Shown one piece after another: positions 17,164 through 27,301 of a stretch of 64,000 nucleotides of DNA; position 1 is the stretch's first letter; each line of letters starts with the position of its first letter. The position numbers and the translations under genes were made by a program. The stretch is from Bacteroidetes bacterium GWF2_33_16 (lineage in GTDB: Bacteria > Bacteroidota > Bacteroidia > Bacteroidales > UBA12077), in contig MEOE01000015.1 in the NCBI GenBank assembly GCA_001768565.1, forward strand, positions 110,679-174,678. Direction: 5' to 3'. The notes beneath the pieces are model-generated. The model ran no database searches. It saw nothing but the letters and a program-made list of their open reading frames with translations, and was not told the origin of the DNA.

Positions 17164-17505
17164 ATGCAAGAACTTGAAGAAAAAACCTATAATTATACGG
17201 TTCAGGTAATTGGTTTTATAAAAACTCTCGAAAAAACTTTTCCACATTTGGTAAGCGCAGAATTTAGAGAGATTGCAGGCAATGTATCTCTTAAATTTAT
17301 GGATGCTTTGGATTCAATCGAAAACAAGGATTTTTCAGATAATATTCGCAAAAGCCACGAATATGCAACTCGTTCATTTGAAATATTAAAATCAATAAAT
17401 TGCAGCGAAAACAAAGACCTTGAAAAACAAAAAGCACAGTTATTATTGGACTCACACGAAATAATTGAAAAACTTAATCTTATAATTAACAAACTAATAT
17501 ATTAA
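17164..17505 (+). CDS. Four-helix-bundle protein between era and der
   Basis: The 113-residue, fully helical protein has the size and pattern of the four-helix-bundle family known from 23S rRNA intervening sequences: YNYTVQVIGFIKTLEKTFP, then an FREIAGNVSLKFMDALDS helix, then the NIRKSHEYATRSFEIL helix. The family's molecular role is not established. It lies 10 bases after era and 12 bases before der, so it is co-transcribed with two ribosome-assembly GTPases, which hints at a ribosome or RNA-linked role. That is context only. Confidence 0.7.
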   Translation: MQELEEKTYNYTVQVIGFIKTLEKTFPHLVSAEFREIAGNVSLKFMDALDSIENKDFSDNIRKSHEYATRSFEILKSINCSENKDLEKQKAQLLLDSHEIIEKLNLIINKLIY

Positions 17506-17517
17506 CAATATACAACC

Positions 17518-18813
17518 ATGATTGTAGCAATAGTAGGAAGACCCAATGTAGGCAAATCAACACTTTTTAACCGGTTAACCGGTACTAAACACGCCATTGT
17601 TGATGAAACCGCAGGGGTTACAAGAGACCGTCTTTACGGTAAAGCAGAATGGGGAGGAAAAGATTTCTCGGTAATAGATACAGGTGGTTATGTTCGTAAT
17701 TCGGATGATATTTTTGAAGAGGAAATACGCAAACAGGTTGCTATTGCTATTGACGAAGCAAACATTGTTCTATTTTTAGTTGATGTAACAAACGGTATTA
17801 CCGATTTAGATAATTCGGTTGCTGAGATTCTACGCAAATCCAAAAAGAAAGTCATTCTGGTTGTAAATAAAGTAGATACAAACCTTCGAATTAATGATTC
17901 TCATGTTTTTTACAAATTCGGATTAGGTGAGCCATTTTGTATTTCATCAATAAATGGTAGCGGTACAGGTGAATTACTCGACGAAGTAATTAAGTATGTC
18001 GAAAATGATTTACCACCCGAACTGGAGATCCCACGTTTTGCCGTTGTTGGTCGACCTAACGTTGGTAAATCGTCGTTGGTAAATGCATTACTAAACGAAG
18101 ATCGTAATATTGTTACTCCAATAGCCGGTACAACCCGCGATTCAATTTACACCCGCTATAATAAATATGGACACGATTTTTATCTTGTTGATACTGCCGG
18201 TTTAAGAAAAAAAGGTAAGGTAAACGAAGATCTTGAGTTTTTCTCTGTTATGCGATCAATTCGTGCAATCGAGAATTCCGATGTGTGCTTGTTAATGCTA
18301 GATGCCGCTCAAGGACTGGAATCGCAGGATATGAATATCATTAAGGTGATTTTGAAAAACAACAAAGGGCTTGTAATTCTTGTAAACAAATGGGATTTGT
18401 ACGAGAAAGAAACTAATACATCAAAACACATTACCGAGCAAATAAAACAGAAACTGGCACCCTTTGTTGATGTACCCATTATTTTTACATCGGCAACTAC
18501 AAAACAACGTATAAACAAGGTGTTGGAAGAGGCTGTTAAGGTTCACGAAAACCGAAGCCGACGTATTTCTACAGCTAAGCTAAACGAAATAATGCTTGAG
18601 GTTATAGCAAATTATCCGCCACCAGCATTAAAAGGTAAATATGTTAAGGTAAAATATGTTACTCAGTTGCCAACTCATTTTCCGGCTTTTGTATTCTTTT
18701 GTAACTTACCTCAGTATGTTAAAGATCCTTATAAAAGATATCTTGAGAATAAACTAAGAGATAAGTTCGACTTTTCGGGTACTCCGATACAAATTTATAT
18801 GAGAAAAAAATAA
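17518..18813 (+). CDS. der: GTPase Der, 50S ribosome assembly
   Basis: Der (EngA) has two consecutive GTPase domains and helps mature the 50S subunit. In this 431-residue protein the first P-loop is GRPNVGKST (7-15) and the second GRPNVGKSS (178-186). Switch motifs DTGG and DTAG follow, with NKVD and NKWD specificity motifs. The C-terminal KH-like domain ends in [15 protein letters not shown], as is typical. Length and order are normal. It is the third gene of the era operon. Confidence 0.97.
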   Translation: MIVAIVGRPNVGKSTLFNRLTGTKHAIVDETAGVTRDRLYGKAEWGGKDFSVIDTGGYVRNSDDIFEEEIRKQVAIAIDEANIVLFLVDVTNGITDLDNSVAEILRKSKKKVILVVNKVDTNLRINDSHVFYKFGLGEPFCISSINGSGTGELLDEVIKYVENDLPPELEIPRFAVVGRPNVGKSSLVNALLNEDRNIVTPIAGTTRDSIYTRYNKYGHDFYLVDTAGLRKKGKVNEDLEFFSVMRSIRAIENSDVCLLMLDAAQGLESQDMNIIKVILKNNKGLVILVNKWDLYEKETNTSKHITEQIKQKLAPFVDVPIIFTSATTKQRINKVLEEAVKVHENRSRRISTAKLNEIMLEVIANYPPPALKGKYVKVKYVTQLPTHFPAFVFFCNLPQYVKDPYKRYLENKLRDKFDFSGTPIQIYMRKK

Positions 18814-18854
18814 AAAAGGAGAGCAGTAAAATTGTGATTAGTGAATAGCAAAAA

Positions 18855-19349
18855 GTGAATCGTAAATCATATATATTATTAGCATTTTCAGTAATTATAC
18901 TTTTCATTTCGTGTGAAAAAGTCGAGGAATTCTCAGTGGTTCCTAAGGTAAAATACAAAGATTTCTATCTTACTTCTGGTATCGAAGGAATGTCAATTGC
19001 TACAGGCAATCTTGTTTTTTCATTTGTTGATGGTGATGGCGATATTGGTAATTTTAATAATCCTGACGAAAATAATGATGCCGATTCGTTGAATATGTTT
19101 ATCACAGGATCTTACAAAAATGGAAGCGATTTTATCCCCTTTTATACCAACAGCCTTAATTTGCCATATATTGAAGAAGGTGTTTACAGAAAAACTGTAA
19201 AAGGCGATATAAACATCGAGATTGACCTTACCATACAAACTCCCGACACTTTAATGTATAGCTTTTACCTTATTGACAGAGCAGGCCATAAAAGCAATAC
19301 CGAAACCACTCCTGTTCTTATTATTTCTGAACTGCTCGAACAATTGTAA
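18855..19349 (+). CDS. Small lipoprotein, function unknown
   Basis: The 164-residue protein begins at GTG with a lipoprotein signal peptide, whose lipobox is LFISC at about residues 16-20. The mature part is beta-rich and acidic, with a DGDGDIGNFNNPDENNDADS segment that looks like a calcium-binding loop, and LMYSFYLIDRAGHKSN near the end. I do not recognise a named family. It follows der by 41 bases and could be on the same transcript. Location is probably the outer membrane, facing the periplasm or the surface. Confidence 0.65.
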   Translation: MNRKSYILLAFSVIILFISCEKVEEFSVVPKVKYKDFYLTSGIEGMSIATGNLVFSFVDGDGDIGNFNNPDENNDADSLNMFITGSYKNGSDFIPFYTNSLNLPYIEEGVYRKTVKGDINIEIDLTIQTPDTLMYSFYLIDRAGHKSNTETTPVLIISELLEQL

Positions 19350-19388
19350 CCTTAACTTGTTATTTAGCAATAATCTATTATTTAACTT

Positions 19389-20129
19389 ATGATAGTTACA
19401 AAAGACATTAAAATGGCCGATGTGGTGCATATTAATCACTTTAGCCTTTCTATACTTGATCGGTTTGGTATTGAGCTCGGTTTTGGCAATAAAACAGTTG
19501 AAGAAACATGCTCCATGTATAATGTTGACCCTGATTTTTTTCTTGAGATTATAAATGCATTTATCGACAATGATTATTTTCCTAAAAAACAATTGCAAAG
19601 CTTCTCGGTAAAGTTGATTATAGAATATCTTCAAAAAACACATTACTACTACACTCAAGTTAAGGTACCAGAAATAGAATTACTTATAGAACAAATGATA
19701 AATAATTGTTATACTCAAAAAGAAAACATAAGCTTGTTAAAACGCTTTTTCTTTGAGTATGAAACGGAACTAAAAAATCATATTTTACGCGAGGAGAAAG
19801 TTGTTTTTCCATATATCCAGTTGATTGAAGATGCATATTATTCCAACAATATTAGCGATAAAATAATAAAAAATATGGAGGATTATTCTATCGATATTTT
19901 TGAGAAAGAACACGATAATATTGAAGAAAAACTGTTCGATTTAAAGAATATAATTATTAAGTATCTGCCTCAGCCAAATAATAAATCCATTTGTCATAAT
20001 TTATTGCATGAGCTTTTTAGCCTCGAAAAAGATATAAATGATCATTCCAGGATTGAAGACAAGGTTCTTGTTCCGAAAATTCGTGCAATGGAAAAAGAAA
20101 TAAAAAAGAAAGCCGGATTAAAATCATAA
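19389..20129 (+). CDS. Hemerythrin-domain protein with ScdA-like N-terminus
   Basis: The N-terminal 65 residues (LDRFGIELGFGNKTVEETC...) match the layout of the DUF542 domain of RIC/ScdA iron-sulphur repair proteins, but the usual CCGG centre is replaced by LGFG. Residues about 85-240 form a hemerythrin-like bundle, with His and Glu ligand candidates in HYYYTQ, LKNHILREEKVVFPYI, EKEHDNIEE, LLHELFSLEKDINDHSRIEDKV. It would bind a di-iron centre and sense or handle oxygen or NO. The LuxR-type gene starts five bases after the stop, so a sensor-regulator pair is likely. Confidence 0.8.
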   Translation: MIVTKDIKMADVVHINHFSLSILDRFGIELGFGNKTVEETCSMYNVDPDFFLEIINAFIDNDYFPKKQLQSFSVKLIIEYLQKTHYYYTQVKVPEIELLIEQMINNCYTQKENISLLKRFFFEYETELKNHILREEKVVFPYIQLIEDAYYSNNISDKIIKNMEDYSIDIFEKEHDNIEEKLFDLKNIIIKYLPQPNNKSICHNLLHELFSLEKDINDHSRIEDKVLVPKIRAMEKEIKKKAGLKS

Positions 20130-20134
20130 TCGTA

Positions 20135-20722
20135 ATGGCAAAAGCTCAGATCATCATTTTTGAACAATCACCTATCATCTTGGGTGGATTAAAATCAATT
20201 ATTGAAAAAATTTCAATTCAGCACGAATTACATCCTATAAGCAATGCCAGTGATTTTTTACTTTTTCTGAAAAATAATAAAACAGATCTTATTATTGCTA
20301 ATATTGAATTGCTCAAAGAACTTAAGACGGCTAATGATATAATTCGAAAAAATAGAATTAATCTCATCTTTTTGCAATCAAATGATACATTACCACAAAA
20401 TGATTTGCATTATGATGAGCTAATAGAAATGGGCGAAAATGAAGATCAGATAATAAAAAAAGTTATTGGTTGTTTGGGTGAATTAACACATCAAAAAAGC
20501 AATAAAAAAGCAGAAACAATAAGCTCGCGCGAAGAAAATATTTTACGAGAAATAGCCCTTGGTTTTTCTAATAAAGAAATCGCCGATAAATTATTTATTA
20601 GTCAGCATACGGTAATTACCCACCGAAAAAATATAACCCGAAAGCTGGGTATTAAGTCAGTTTCGGGTTTAACAATTTATGCTATTTTAAATAAGCTCAT
20701 CAGTATGGATGAGGTAAAATAA
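20135..20722 (+). CDS. LuxR-type regulator with degenerate receiver domain
   Basis: The 195-residue protein has a receiver-like N-terminus (1-120) and a LuxR-type DNA-binding domain (about 128-192, with SSREENILREIALGFSNKEI and HTVITHRKNITRKLGI). The usual phosphoacceptor is replaced by Asn56 in DLIIANIELL, and the acidic pair near residue 10 reads Glu-Gln, so classical phosphorylation is unlikely. It lies five bases after the hemerythrin gene and probably acts with it. The gene ends one base before the stop of the convergent SpoIIE protein gene. Confidence 0.85.
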   Translation: MAKAQIIIFEQSPIILGGLKSIIEKISIQHELHPISNASDFLLFLKNNKTDLIIANIELLKELKTANDIIRKNRINLIFLQSNDTLPQNDLHYDELIEMGENEDQIIKKVIGCLGELTHQKSNKKAETISSREENILREIALGFSNKEIADKLFISQHTVITHRKNITRKLGIKSVSGLTIYAILNKLISMDEVK

Positions 20723-20723
20723 T

Positions 20724-23700
20724 TTATATTTTAACTCCCATAAACAACACGTCATCAACCTGATTAAGTTTTCCTTTCCAATCGAAGAATACCTTATTAA
20801 TATATTCCTGCTGGTCTTCAAGGCTTTTTGTACAAACATCGGCAAGCATATTCTTTGTACGATCAATTTTAAACTTCTTCCCTCTAGGCCCACCAAACTG
20901 ATCGGTATATCCATCTGAAAACATATAAATAATATCCCCTTTTTCGAGTTGGAATCCAATATTTTCGAATTTTTTTTCAGCTCTGGCATCTCCACCAATG
21001 GATGCCCTGTTTCCATTTACATATTGTAGTTTCTTATTTTTGTACAAAATAAGTGGCCTCATTGCCGATGCAAAACGCATGTAGTGTGTATTGATATCTA
21101 TTTCGCAAACAATAATATCCATACCATCATTTGCACGCTCGGCATCAATATTTTGGTTTAATGTACCCTGCAATTCTTTATCCAACATTTCCAAAACTTC
21201 CGAAGGAGACTGAATATTTGATCGCAAGCAAATATCTTTTATTAATGTAGTACCGATCATCGACATAAATGCACCAGGAACACCATGCCCTGTTGAGTCG
21301 GCGCATACAATCATAAATTTGTCTTCACTAACCCGATCGTACCAATAAAAGTCACCACTAACTATATCGCGTGGCTGATAATAAACAAATGCACCCGAGA
21401 AATACTTGCTTATGGTATTTACCGAAGGCAAAATACTTTGCTGAATACGTTGGGCATAATTAATACTATCAGTTATATCACGATTTTTAACCTCTAATAG
21501 CTCCTTTTGCTCAACTACTTCTTTTGTTCGTGCAGTAAGTTCTGTTTCTAAATACTCCTGCAGTTTTCTATGTTTTCGCTCCCTATATTTAATATAGAAA
21601 ATAATTAGACAAATACCTGTTACAATGCTAATAAGTATAAACCACCAGGTTTTCCAAAAGGGAGGTTTAATAAAAATTTGCAGCCTTAATGGTTCTTCAA
21701 TACAAACACCATCAGAGTTACATGCTTTTAAAAGAAATGTATAACTACCATCCTCAATACGAGGATAAAATACTTCTCTATTTTTTGTAGTTTCAGACCA
21801 ATCAAGGTCATATCCATCTAGTTTATATTGATAGGTTACACCCTCTGGATCGGTATAACTCAAACCAACATATGAAATCTTAAGCTTGTATACACCATAA
21901 GGTAAGTGTAGCTGTTTATTTATATCGTAAGATATATCTGAAAATAATAGACTGGAGATATTTACTTTTGGAAGAGTTGCATTTTTCCTTTCTTTCGAAC
22001 TATCATATCGAATTATACCATCGGTTGTTCCAAATTTAATTATCCCGCTTTCTGTTTTAATAAGTGCATTGTAATTACAGTCTCCAGATATTCCTGTTTC
22101 CTTTCCATAGGTTTTAATATCCTGGGTTCTAATATCAATACTACTTAAGGCCAATCTGTGTCCAACCCAAATTTTTCCATGATTATCGGCGATAATGCTA
22201 TAACAATAATTCGATCGTAATCCATTATCAGTAGAATAATATTGAATAGTATCCTTTGAAAATTTAAAAACTCCATCACCATAAGTGGCCGCCCATAAGT
22301 TCCCATCCAAATCCTCTACTATTGAAGAGAAATCGAGCTTTATACTACCTTCAATAATATACTTAAGAGAATCATCTAAAACAAAAATCCCATTACTTTT
22401 AGTAGCAATCCATGGATTTTTATAAGAATCGATATATATATAACGAATATCGTTATGAGGCAATCCCTGAGTAGTATTAAACAACTGTCGCACCCCCGTT
22501 TTTATGTCGAAAATAAGCACTCCGTTTTTAGTGGCAACATAAACCTGATCATCGGAACCTGTAATTGAATTTATTGTATTTTCGAGCGAATTTGATGAGC
22601 TATAATATTTTTGTATACTATTGTTTTGTGTATTAAGCTGATAAATACCATTCTTCTCAGTACCTATCCACAGTTTATTTTTTATATCAAGATAAAGTGT
22701 TACAATTTTATCTTTAGGCAAACCATTTCTCTGGTCGAGTATTTTAATGTCATTAGTAGTTTTGTCAATTCTTGCAATAACTCCTTCTCCACCAAGCCAG
22801 GTAATATTTCCCGATTCCTCTATGGATAAAACATTGCCATTCAGCGCATTGATATCCTGGTACAAAAATGTAAATGCCTCATCGGCAGAAAAAGCAACAC
22901 CATTGCCATAAGTAGCAATCCAATAGCTTCCTTCCCAATCCTGATAAACTTGTTTTATAAAGTTATTTTGCAATCCATTTTGAGTTGAAAACTGAATTAT
23001 ATTTGAATAATTATAATCTTCTTTGTGATTTGGAACAAATTTGAAAACACCTTTACCAAAGGTACTTACCCATAGGTTTTTTTCTGAATCTTCAAATATA
23101 GATTGTACATTCTCAAAACCAAGATTATATTTCTCTCCCAAATTGGTTAACTGATAAGATTCAAACGAATCATCTTTAAATGTTAAAAGATAAAATCCCG
23201 AATCCTCCGTTCCTACCCAGAAAGTATTTTCTGCTTTTCCTTTTTCTATTGATTGAACAGGGATATAAGATAGCTCATCAATATCAAGAATCTTCTCTAT
23301 TGTCTTTTTTTCAATTTTATAAATAAATAAGCCATCGGAGCAACCTATCAGGTAATTTGAATTACCAGCATAAGCAAGTGAATATAATATTTTGCCTTTA
23401 AAAACCGTTGTAAACGTATCTATATCGAACTGTTTATTCACTCGTAAAAGCCCATTGTTTTGAGTAGATATAAAAACATTCCCCTTGTTATCTGAATTGA
23501 TATCGGTAACAGTACTATTTAAAAAATTACGGGAATCGAGTCGATTAAATTCTTTCCCATTATAATAAGTAACATCTCCAGAGTTGTGACCAAACCAGAG
23601 CAGTCCTGTTTTGTCGAGGTAGCTGGATGAAACAAAACCATTAGTAAGAGTATCATTTTCTTTACTTACAACAAAATTAAATCCATCGAATCGACAAAGA

Positions 23701-23879
23701 CCTTCGCCTGTACCAATCCAAATATACCCGTTAATATCATTGCTTATAGTATAAACAAAAGGATGACTTAATCCTTCTTCAATAGTATACTGTTTAAACT
23801 GATATACCTGTCCATTAGAGATAAAACCGACTGTGAGAAAAATAGCAACAAATAAAATCTTGAATCTTAAGCAAAGCAT
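20724..23879 (-). CDS. Two-component-type propeller with SpoIIE phosphatase output
   Basis: The 1,051-residue protein has a signal peptide, then many Reg_prop-type propeller repeats (WIGTGEGLCRFDG, LWVSTFGKGVFKF, WIATKSNGIFVLD) to about 640, and a three-Y domain to about 735. A membrane helix (about 744-764) and a coiled coil (about 770-805) follow, then a PP2C/SpoIIE phosphatase (about 820-1051) with DSTGHG (861-866) and SDGYTDQFGG. Outside binding would control a Ser/Thr phosphatase inside, acting on an unknown anti-sigma-type partner. It is the last gene of the T9SS surface-protein cluster, 20 bases after its neighbour. Confidence 0.9.
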   Translation of the reverse strand: MLCLRFKILFVAIFLTVGFISNGQVYQFKQYTIEEGLSHPFVYTISNDINGYIWIGTGEGLCRFDGFNFVVSKENDTLTNGFVSSSYLDKTGLLWFGHNSGDVTYYNGKEFNRLDSRNFLNSTVTDINSDNKGNVFISTQNNGLLRVNKQFDIDTFTTVFKGKILYSLAYAGNSNYLIGCSDGLFIYKIEKKTIEKILDIDELSYIPVQSIEKGKAENTFWVGTEDSGFYLLTFKDDSFESYQLTNLGEKYNLGFENVQSIFEDSEKNLWVSTFGKGVFKFVPNHKEDYNYSNIIQFSTQNGLQNNFIKQVYQDWEGSYWIATYGNGVAFSADEAFTFLYQDINALNGNVLSIEESGNITWLGGEGVIARIDKTTNDIKILDQRNGLPKDKIVTLYLDIKNKLWIGTEKNGIYQLNTQNNSIQKYYSSSNSLENTINSITGSDDQVYVATKNGVLIFDIKTGVRQLFNTTQGLPHNDIRYIYIDSYKNPWIATKSNGIFVLDDSLKYIIEGSIKLDFSSIVEDLDGNLWAATYGDGVFKFSKDTIQYYSTDNGLRSNYCYSIIADNHGKIWVGHRLALSSIDIRTQDIKTYGKETGISGDCNYNALIKTESGIIKFGTTDGIIRYDSSKERKNATLPKVNISSLLFSDISYDINKQLHLPYGVYKLKISYVGLSYTDPEGVTYQYKLDGYDLDWSETTKNREVFYPRIEDGSYTFLLKACNSDGVCIEEPLRLQIFIKPPFWKTWWFILISIVTGICLIIFYIKYRERKHRKLQEYLETELTARTKEVVEQKELLEVKNRDITDSINYAQRIQQSILPSVNTISKYFSGAFVYYQPRDIVSGDFYWYDRVSEDKFMIVCADSTGHGVPGAFMSMIGTTLIKDICLRSNIQSPSEVLEMLDKELQGTLNQNIDAERANDGMDIIVCEIDINTHYMRFASAMRPLILYKNKKLQYVNGNRASIGGDARAEKKFENIGFQLEKGDIIYMFSDGYTDQFGGPRGKKFKIDRTKNMLADVCTKSLEDQQEYINKVFFDWKGKLNQVDDVLFMGVKI

Positions 23880-23899
23880 ACTCTTAGTAATTTATATTT

Positions 23900-24865
23900 T
23901 TATTCTTTCTTTTTAACACCAATGGAATACTTATATTTTGGTACTCCTCCAATAGGGATTGTATAGAATGGCAAAAGCTCTCCGTACTGGTTCTTTACAG
24001 AAATTACAACGTTATTATTTTTTACTGGTGGACTTTTCTTTTTAATAAACTGAAAATCAAGCGATGTACCTATTTCTTCTTCAAGAATCTTAAACTGGTT
24101 TTGAGCCCATGCATCATCATTAGAAACAACACACAACAAACCCTGACGTGCGACAGAAACTACACGAATTAATCCATCAGCATCCCAATCGAAATTCTTT
24201 TGCTCAACTGAAATAGTTCTATCATCGATATATGGATATATATGCGATACTTCGTTAGGATCATTGTGCATTCGGAAACTATATTCATAAGCAAAAGCAT
24301 TCGCTCCTTCTATTCTTTTATTCTCGGTACCCGAGGTGCTTACAAAATAACGATACATATTTCCATCATCGCCCTCTGCACCTTCGCAAATAATTTTGAA
24401 AATATAACCTCCATATTTCTTAACTAACTCACCTTCGGTAGGATTAAATGGTCCAAAAGTAAACCAATCATTGTCGTACCTTGGGTTTTCTCCAAAAACT
24501 CTTGTAGCAAGCATATTTCCACTTCGATAATTACCAGATGGATCAACACCTTGTGCATCGGGATCGGTATAACATTTTAAACCTCCATAAATGGTATAGG
24601 ATACTTTGGAGTCCCAATAACCGTTTATTTCATCAACCTCTCCACCCACATCGGGATCAAATACTCTGATAAATATTGGACTTGTATGTTCTTCGGGAAT
24701 TACGAAGAAAAATGTTTGTGAGAAATCATCATCCCCCCAGGATGTTTCTGTTTTTGGGCCAAATGTCATAAGATAAGGAATATTCTCATCCTCAGCAGGC
24801 ACAGGTTGTGCTCGCAAACAGAAATAGGCAAGTGATAAGGTTATAAGTAAATATAGTTTTTTCAT
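23900..24865 (-). CDS. Secreted protein of T9SS cluster, function unknown
   Basis: I start at the ATG at 24865 because a signal peptide follows (KLYLLITLSLAYFCLRAQP); an upstream ATG at 24907 would add 14 residues. The 321-residue protein is rich in Asp, Gly and aromatic residues: FFFVIPEEHTSPIFIRVFDPDVGG, WFTFGPFNPTEGE, YAYEYSFRMHNDPNE. It looks like a beta-sandwich, but I cannot name a family. Its place between the PD40-PKD protein and the SpoIIE sensor, all on one strand with short gaps, suggests a structural or ligand role for the same surface system. Confidence 0.7.
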   Translation of the reverse strand: MKKLYLLITLSLAYFCLRAQPVPAEDENIPYLMTFGPKTETSWGDDDFSQTFFFVIPEEHTSPIFIRVFDPDVGGEVDEINGYWDSKVSYTIYGGLKCYTDPDAQGVDPSGNYRSGNMLATRVFGENPRYDNDWFTFGPFNPTEGELVKKYGGYIFKIICEGAEGDDGNMYRYFVSTSGTENKRIEGANAFAYEYSFRMHNDPNEVSHIYPYIDDRTISVEQKNFDWDADGLIRVVSVARQGLLCVVSNDDAWAQNQFKILEEEIGTSLDFQFIKKKSPPVKNNNVVISVKNQYGELLPFYTIPIGGVPKYKYSIGVKKKE

Positions 24866-24923
24866 TTCTTTTAAATTTTCAATCCTTTTAAAAATATAAA
24901 TTATCATTTATATAAAACAAAAA

Positions 24924-26378
24924 TTATTCCCTTCTTCCTCTTTCACGCTGGGCAGGTAAAACAACAATATTTTTAAACACACCCATTTTATCTGAATTAC
25001 CCTGTTTATCGGGCTTACTCGTTACACCTAATTGAATAATATACTCTCCGGGAGATGTATAAACATGTGTTACAGAAACACCTCTTGTTCTTCTGCCATC
25101 ACCCAAATCCCAATGATATGTTCTAATATCAAAGTTTTTCAAATTTGTTTTTCTGCCATCAAAAGTAATTTCCTGTCCAACAAAAACTGTATCAGGACCA
25201 TTAATAAATACTTGTTCAATATCTTCGACCAAAACAGGGTAAGCTGCTTCGTTAAAATAAACTTCACCAGTAAGCCGATCGATAACATTTAATAATACAG
25301 TATATTCACCAGAACTTTTAAAACAGTGCTCAACCTCTAATCCTCTAAGTTTGCTACCATCGCCCAAGTCCCATTCATATTCAAAATTAGTTGAATCGGG
25401 ATTTTGAGCTCCTTCTTCGAAAAAAATATAACAATAGTTATTAATTTCTTGTCGTTTAGTATTTTCGAACATCGGATACAAAACATTAAAGCTATATATA
25501 TCATCACTTCTTTGACGATCAGATGAGAAATAACCATTCTTTTTAAATGGATCAATTATAAAACCATAGTCGTCGAACCTTGAATTTATAGGGCTCTCGA
25601 GCGGTATAGGAGTTACCCATTCACCATTTGCTTGTTCCGAGTAATAAATATCTAACCGTCCAATACCTCCTTGTTTATCGGATGAGAAATATAGCCTTCC
25701 ACTACTATGAATAAATGGAAATGCTTCGTTCAGATTCGTGTTTATCTTTGGGCCAAGATTTACTGGCTCATTCCAACTACCATTCTTAAATTCACATACG
25801 TATATATCTGATCCGCCAAAACCATCTGGCATATCTGATGAGAAATACAAATATTCACCATCTTCACTAAGTGATGGGTGTGCAACATTATATTCTGGAT
25901 TATTGTACTGAAAAGGCTGTGGATTACTCCATTTTCCTTCTCTACTTAATTTAGAATAGTAAATTCCAAGTTTATTTTTTCTATCGATAATATTGCCTAA
26001 CCGTTTTTTAACATTATTATTTCTTGTAAAATAGATTGTATTTTGTCGATCATTAAATGTAGCAGGTCCTTCATTAAAACTTGAGTTCAGTTGTTTTGGC
26101 AATGGCTCTACTTTTCCCCATCCTACTTTCCCAGTTTGTTCAACATAATATAAATTAAAAAGTGGTTTTTCGCTTAGTTCATCAGTGTAATTAACAAAGA
26201 TATTTGCCTTTTTGTTGGCACAAAAAACAAGTCCATCCTCAAAAAATATGGGAGAAAATTCATCGGTATATTGCGAGTTAAATGGCAGCTGAACAATTGA
26301 ATAATCTTGGCCCATCGCTTTCGAAAATGCAACCAATAATAAAATGCTAAAAATGAATTTTATTTTCACTTTATTCAT
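24924..26378 (-). CDS. PD40 propeller and PKD-domain protein, T9SS-associated
   Basis: The 484-residue protein has a signal peptide ending near KAMGQ. PD40/TolB-type repeats follow to about residue 300 (YFSSDMPDGFGGSDIYVCE, YFSSDKQGGIGRLDIYY, GYFSSDRQRSDDIYSF), then two PKD domains with YEWDLGDGS and YHWDLGDGR. It resembles the PorE/SprE-associated periplasmic proteins but lacks the C-terminal OmpA domain that would hold it to peptidoglycan. Two bases separate it from the PorP/SprF gene. It probably helps anchor or guide the type B adhesin. Confidence 0.8.
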   Translation of the reverse strand: MNKVKIKFIFSILLLVAFSKAMGQDYSIVQLPFNSQYTDEFSPIFFEDGLVFCANKKANIFVNYTDELSEKPLFNLYYVEQTGKVGWGKVEPLPKQLNSSFNEGPATFNDRQNTIYFTRNNNVKKRLGNIIDRKNKLGIYYSKLSREGKWSNPQPFQYNNPEYNVAHPSLSEDGEYLYFSSDMPDGFGGSDIYVCEFKNGSWNEPVNLGPKINTNLNEAFPFIHSSGRLYFSSDKQGGIGRLDIYYSEQANGEWVTPIPLESPINSRFDDYGFIIDPFKKNGYFSSDRQRSDDIYSFNVLYPMFENTKRQEINNYCYIFFEEGAQNPDSTNFEYEWDLGDGSKLRGLEVEHCFKSSGEYTVLLNVIDRLTGEVYFNEAAYPVLVEDIEQVFINGPDTVFVGQEITFDGRKTNLKNFDIRTYHWDLGDGRRTRGVSVTHVYTSPGEYIIQLGVTSKPDKQGNSDKMGVFKNIVVLPAQRERGRRE

Positions 26379-26380
26379 AT

Positions 26381-27301
26381 CTAGAAAAATCTTGGACTTA
26401 CAGCCCTAATTTTGTACTTAAACTCATAACGTAAAATTATTTCAAATGAGCCATTATTCATTCCCGCCAGATCGCCTGTAACCATGTCGTATGAAGCACC
26501 CAACCTAATTTGGTCGCTAATCTGGTATTCGAACATAAATGCTAACTCATCATTATATCGGTATGCTGCACCAACCCAAAAAACATTGTAAAAAATAAAA
26601 TTACTTCCAACATCAAATTGATACTCCCCACTAAGTCTGTATCTTAATAAAAACGTAGGTCTAATTTTAAAAACATCTGATTTGCCAATTAACACTCCTG
26701 AAGAGATAAGAAAATCATAGTTTTTTACATCATTATATGCAGAATATTTACCATTTTCACTTTTGTAACTTAAAAACGAAGGTATTGATGCCCCAAAATA
26801 AAACTTATTCGTATAGTAATAAATCCCAAACCCGGCATTTGGCTGATAAAATACTTCGTTCTCGCTGGATAAAAATTCAGGATCATTCTCATCGCCTGTT
26901 TCTATATCAGAATAATTGGATTGAATAATTGAAGTACCCGCTTTTAGACCAAGAGCAAATTTTCCACCAGCTAACCTAAACCGAAAAGCATAATTACCAT
27001 AAATATCGTAATTGTGAGATATTCCAATTTTTTCGTGAAACAATAAAAGCCCAACTGAGTGCTGCTCATTAAGTAATGATGCGTGGCTGCTTATTGTTTG
27101 GGTTTCGGGAGCACCATCAAAACCTATCCATTGGTTACGGTACATCACCGAATTGCTAAAACATTCCCGACTACCAGCATAAGCAGGATTTATCGCCAAA
27201 CCGTTAATCCAGTATTGACTATACAAAGGAGTATAACGTTGGGCTGACAAGGAGATCGATGTCAATAAAATAATAAGTATATACAAAAATCGTTTATTCA
27301 T
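26381..27301 (-). CDS. PorP/SprF-family outer-membrane protein
   Basis: The 306-residue beta-barrel protein has a signal peptide and the family opening YTPLYSQYWINGLAINPAYAGS, then NQWIGFDGAPET. It ends in an aromatic strand, as outer-membrane barrels do. In Flavobacterium johnsoniae SprF is needed for export of SprB, and PorP/SprF proteins often pair with type B sorting-domain cargo. The cargo-like gene immediately upstream overlaps it by eight bases, so this pairing is very likely here. Confidence 0.93.
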   Translation of the reverse strand: MNKRFLYILIILLTSISLSAQRYTPLYSQYWINGLAINPAYAGSRECFSNSVMYRNQWIGFDGAPETQTISSHASLLNEQHSVGLLLFHEKIGISHNYDIYGNYAFRFRLAGGKFALGLKAGTSIIQSNYSDIETGDENDPEFLSSENEVFYQPNAGFGIYYYTNKFYFGASIPSFLSYKSENGKYSAYNDVKNYDFLISSGVLIGKSDVFKIRPTFLLRYRLSGEYQFDVGSNFIFYNVFWVGAAYRYNDELAFMFEYQISDQIRLGASYDMVTGDLAGMNNGSFEIILRYEFKYKIRAVSPRFF

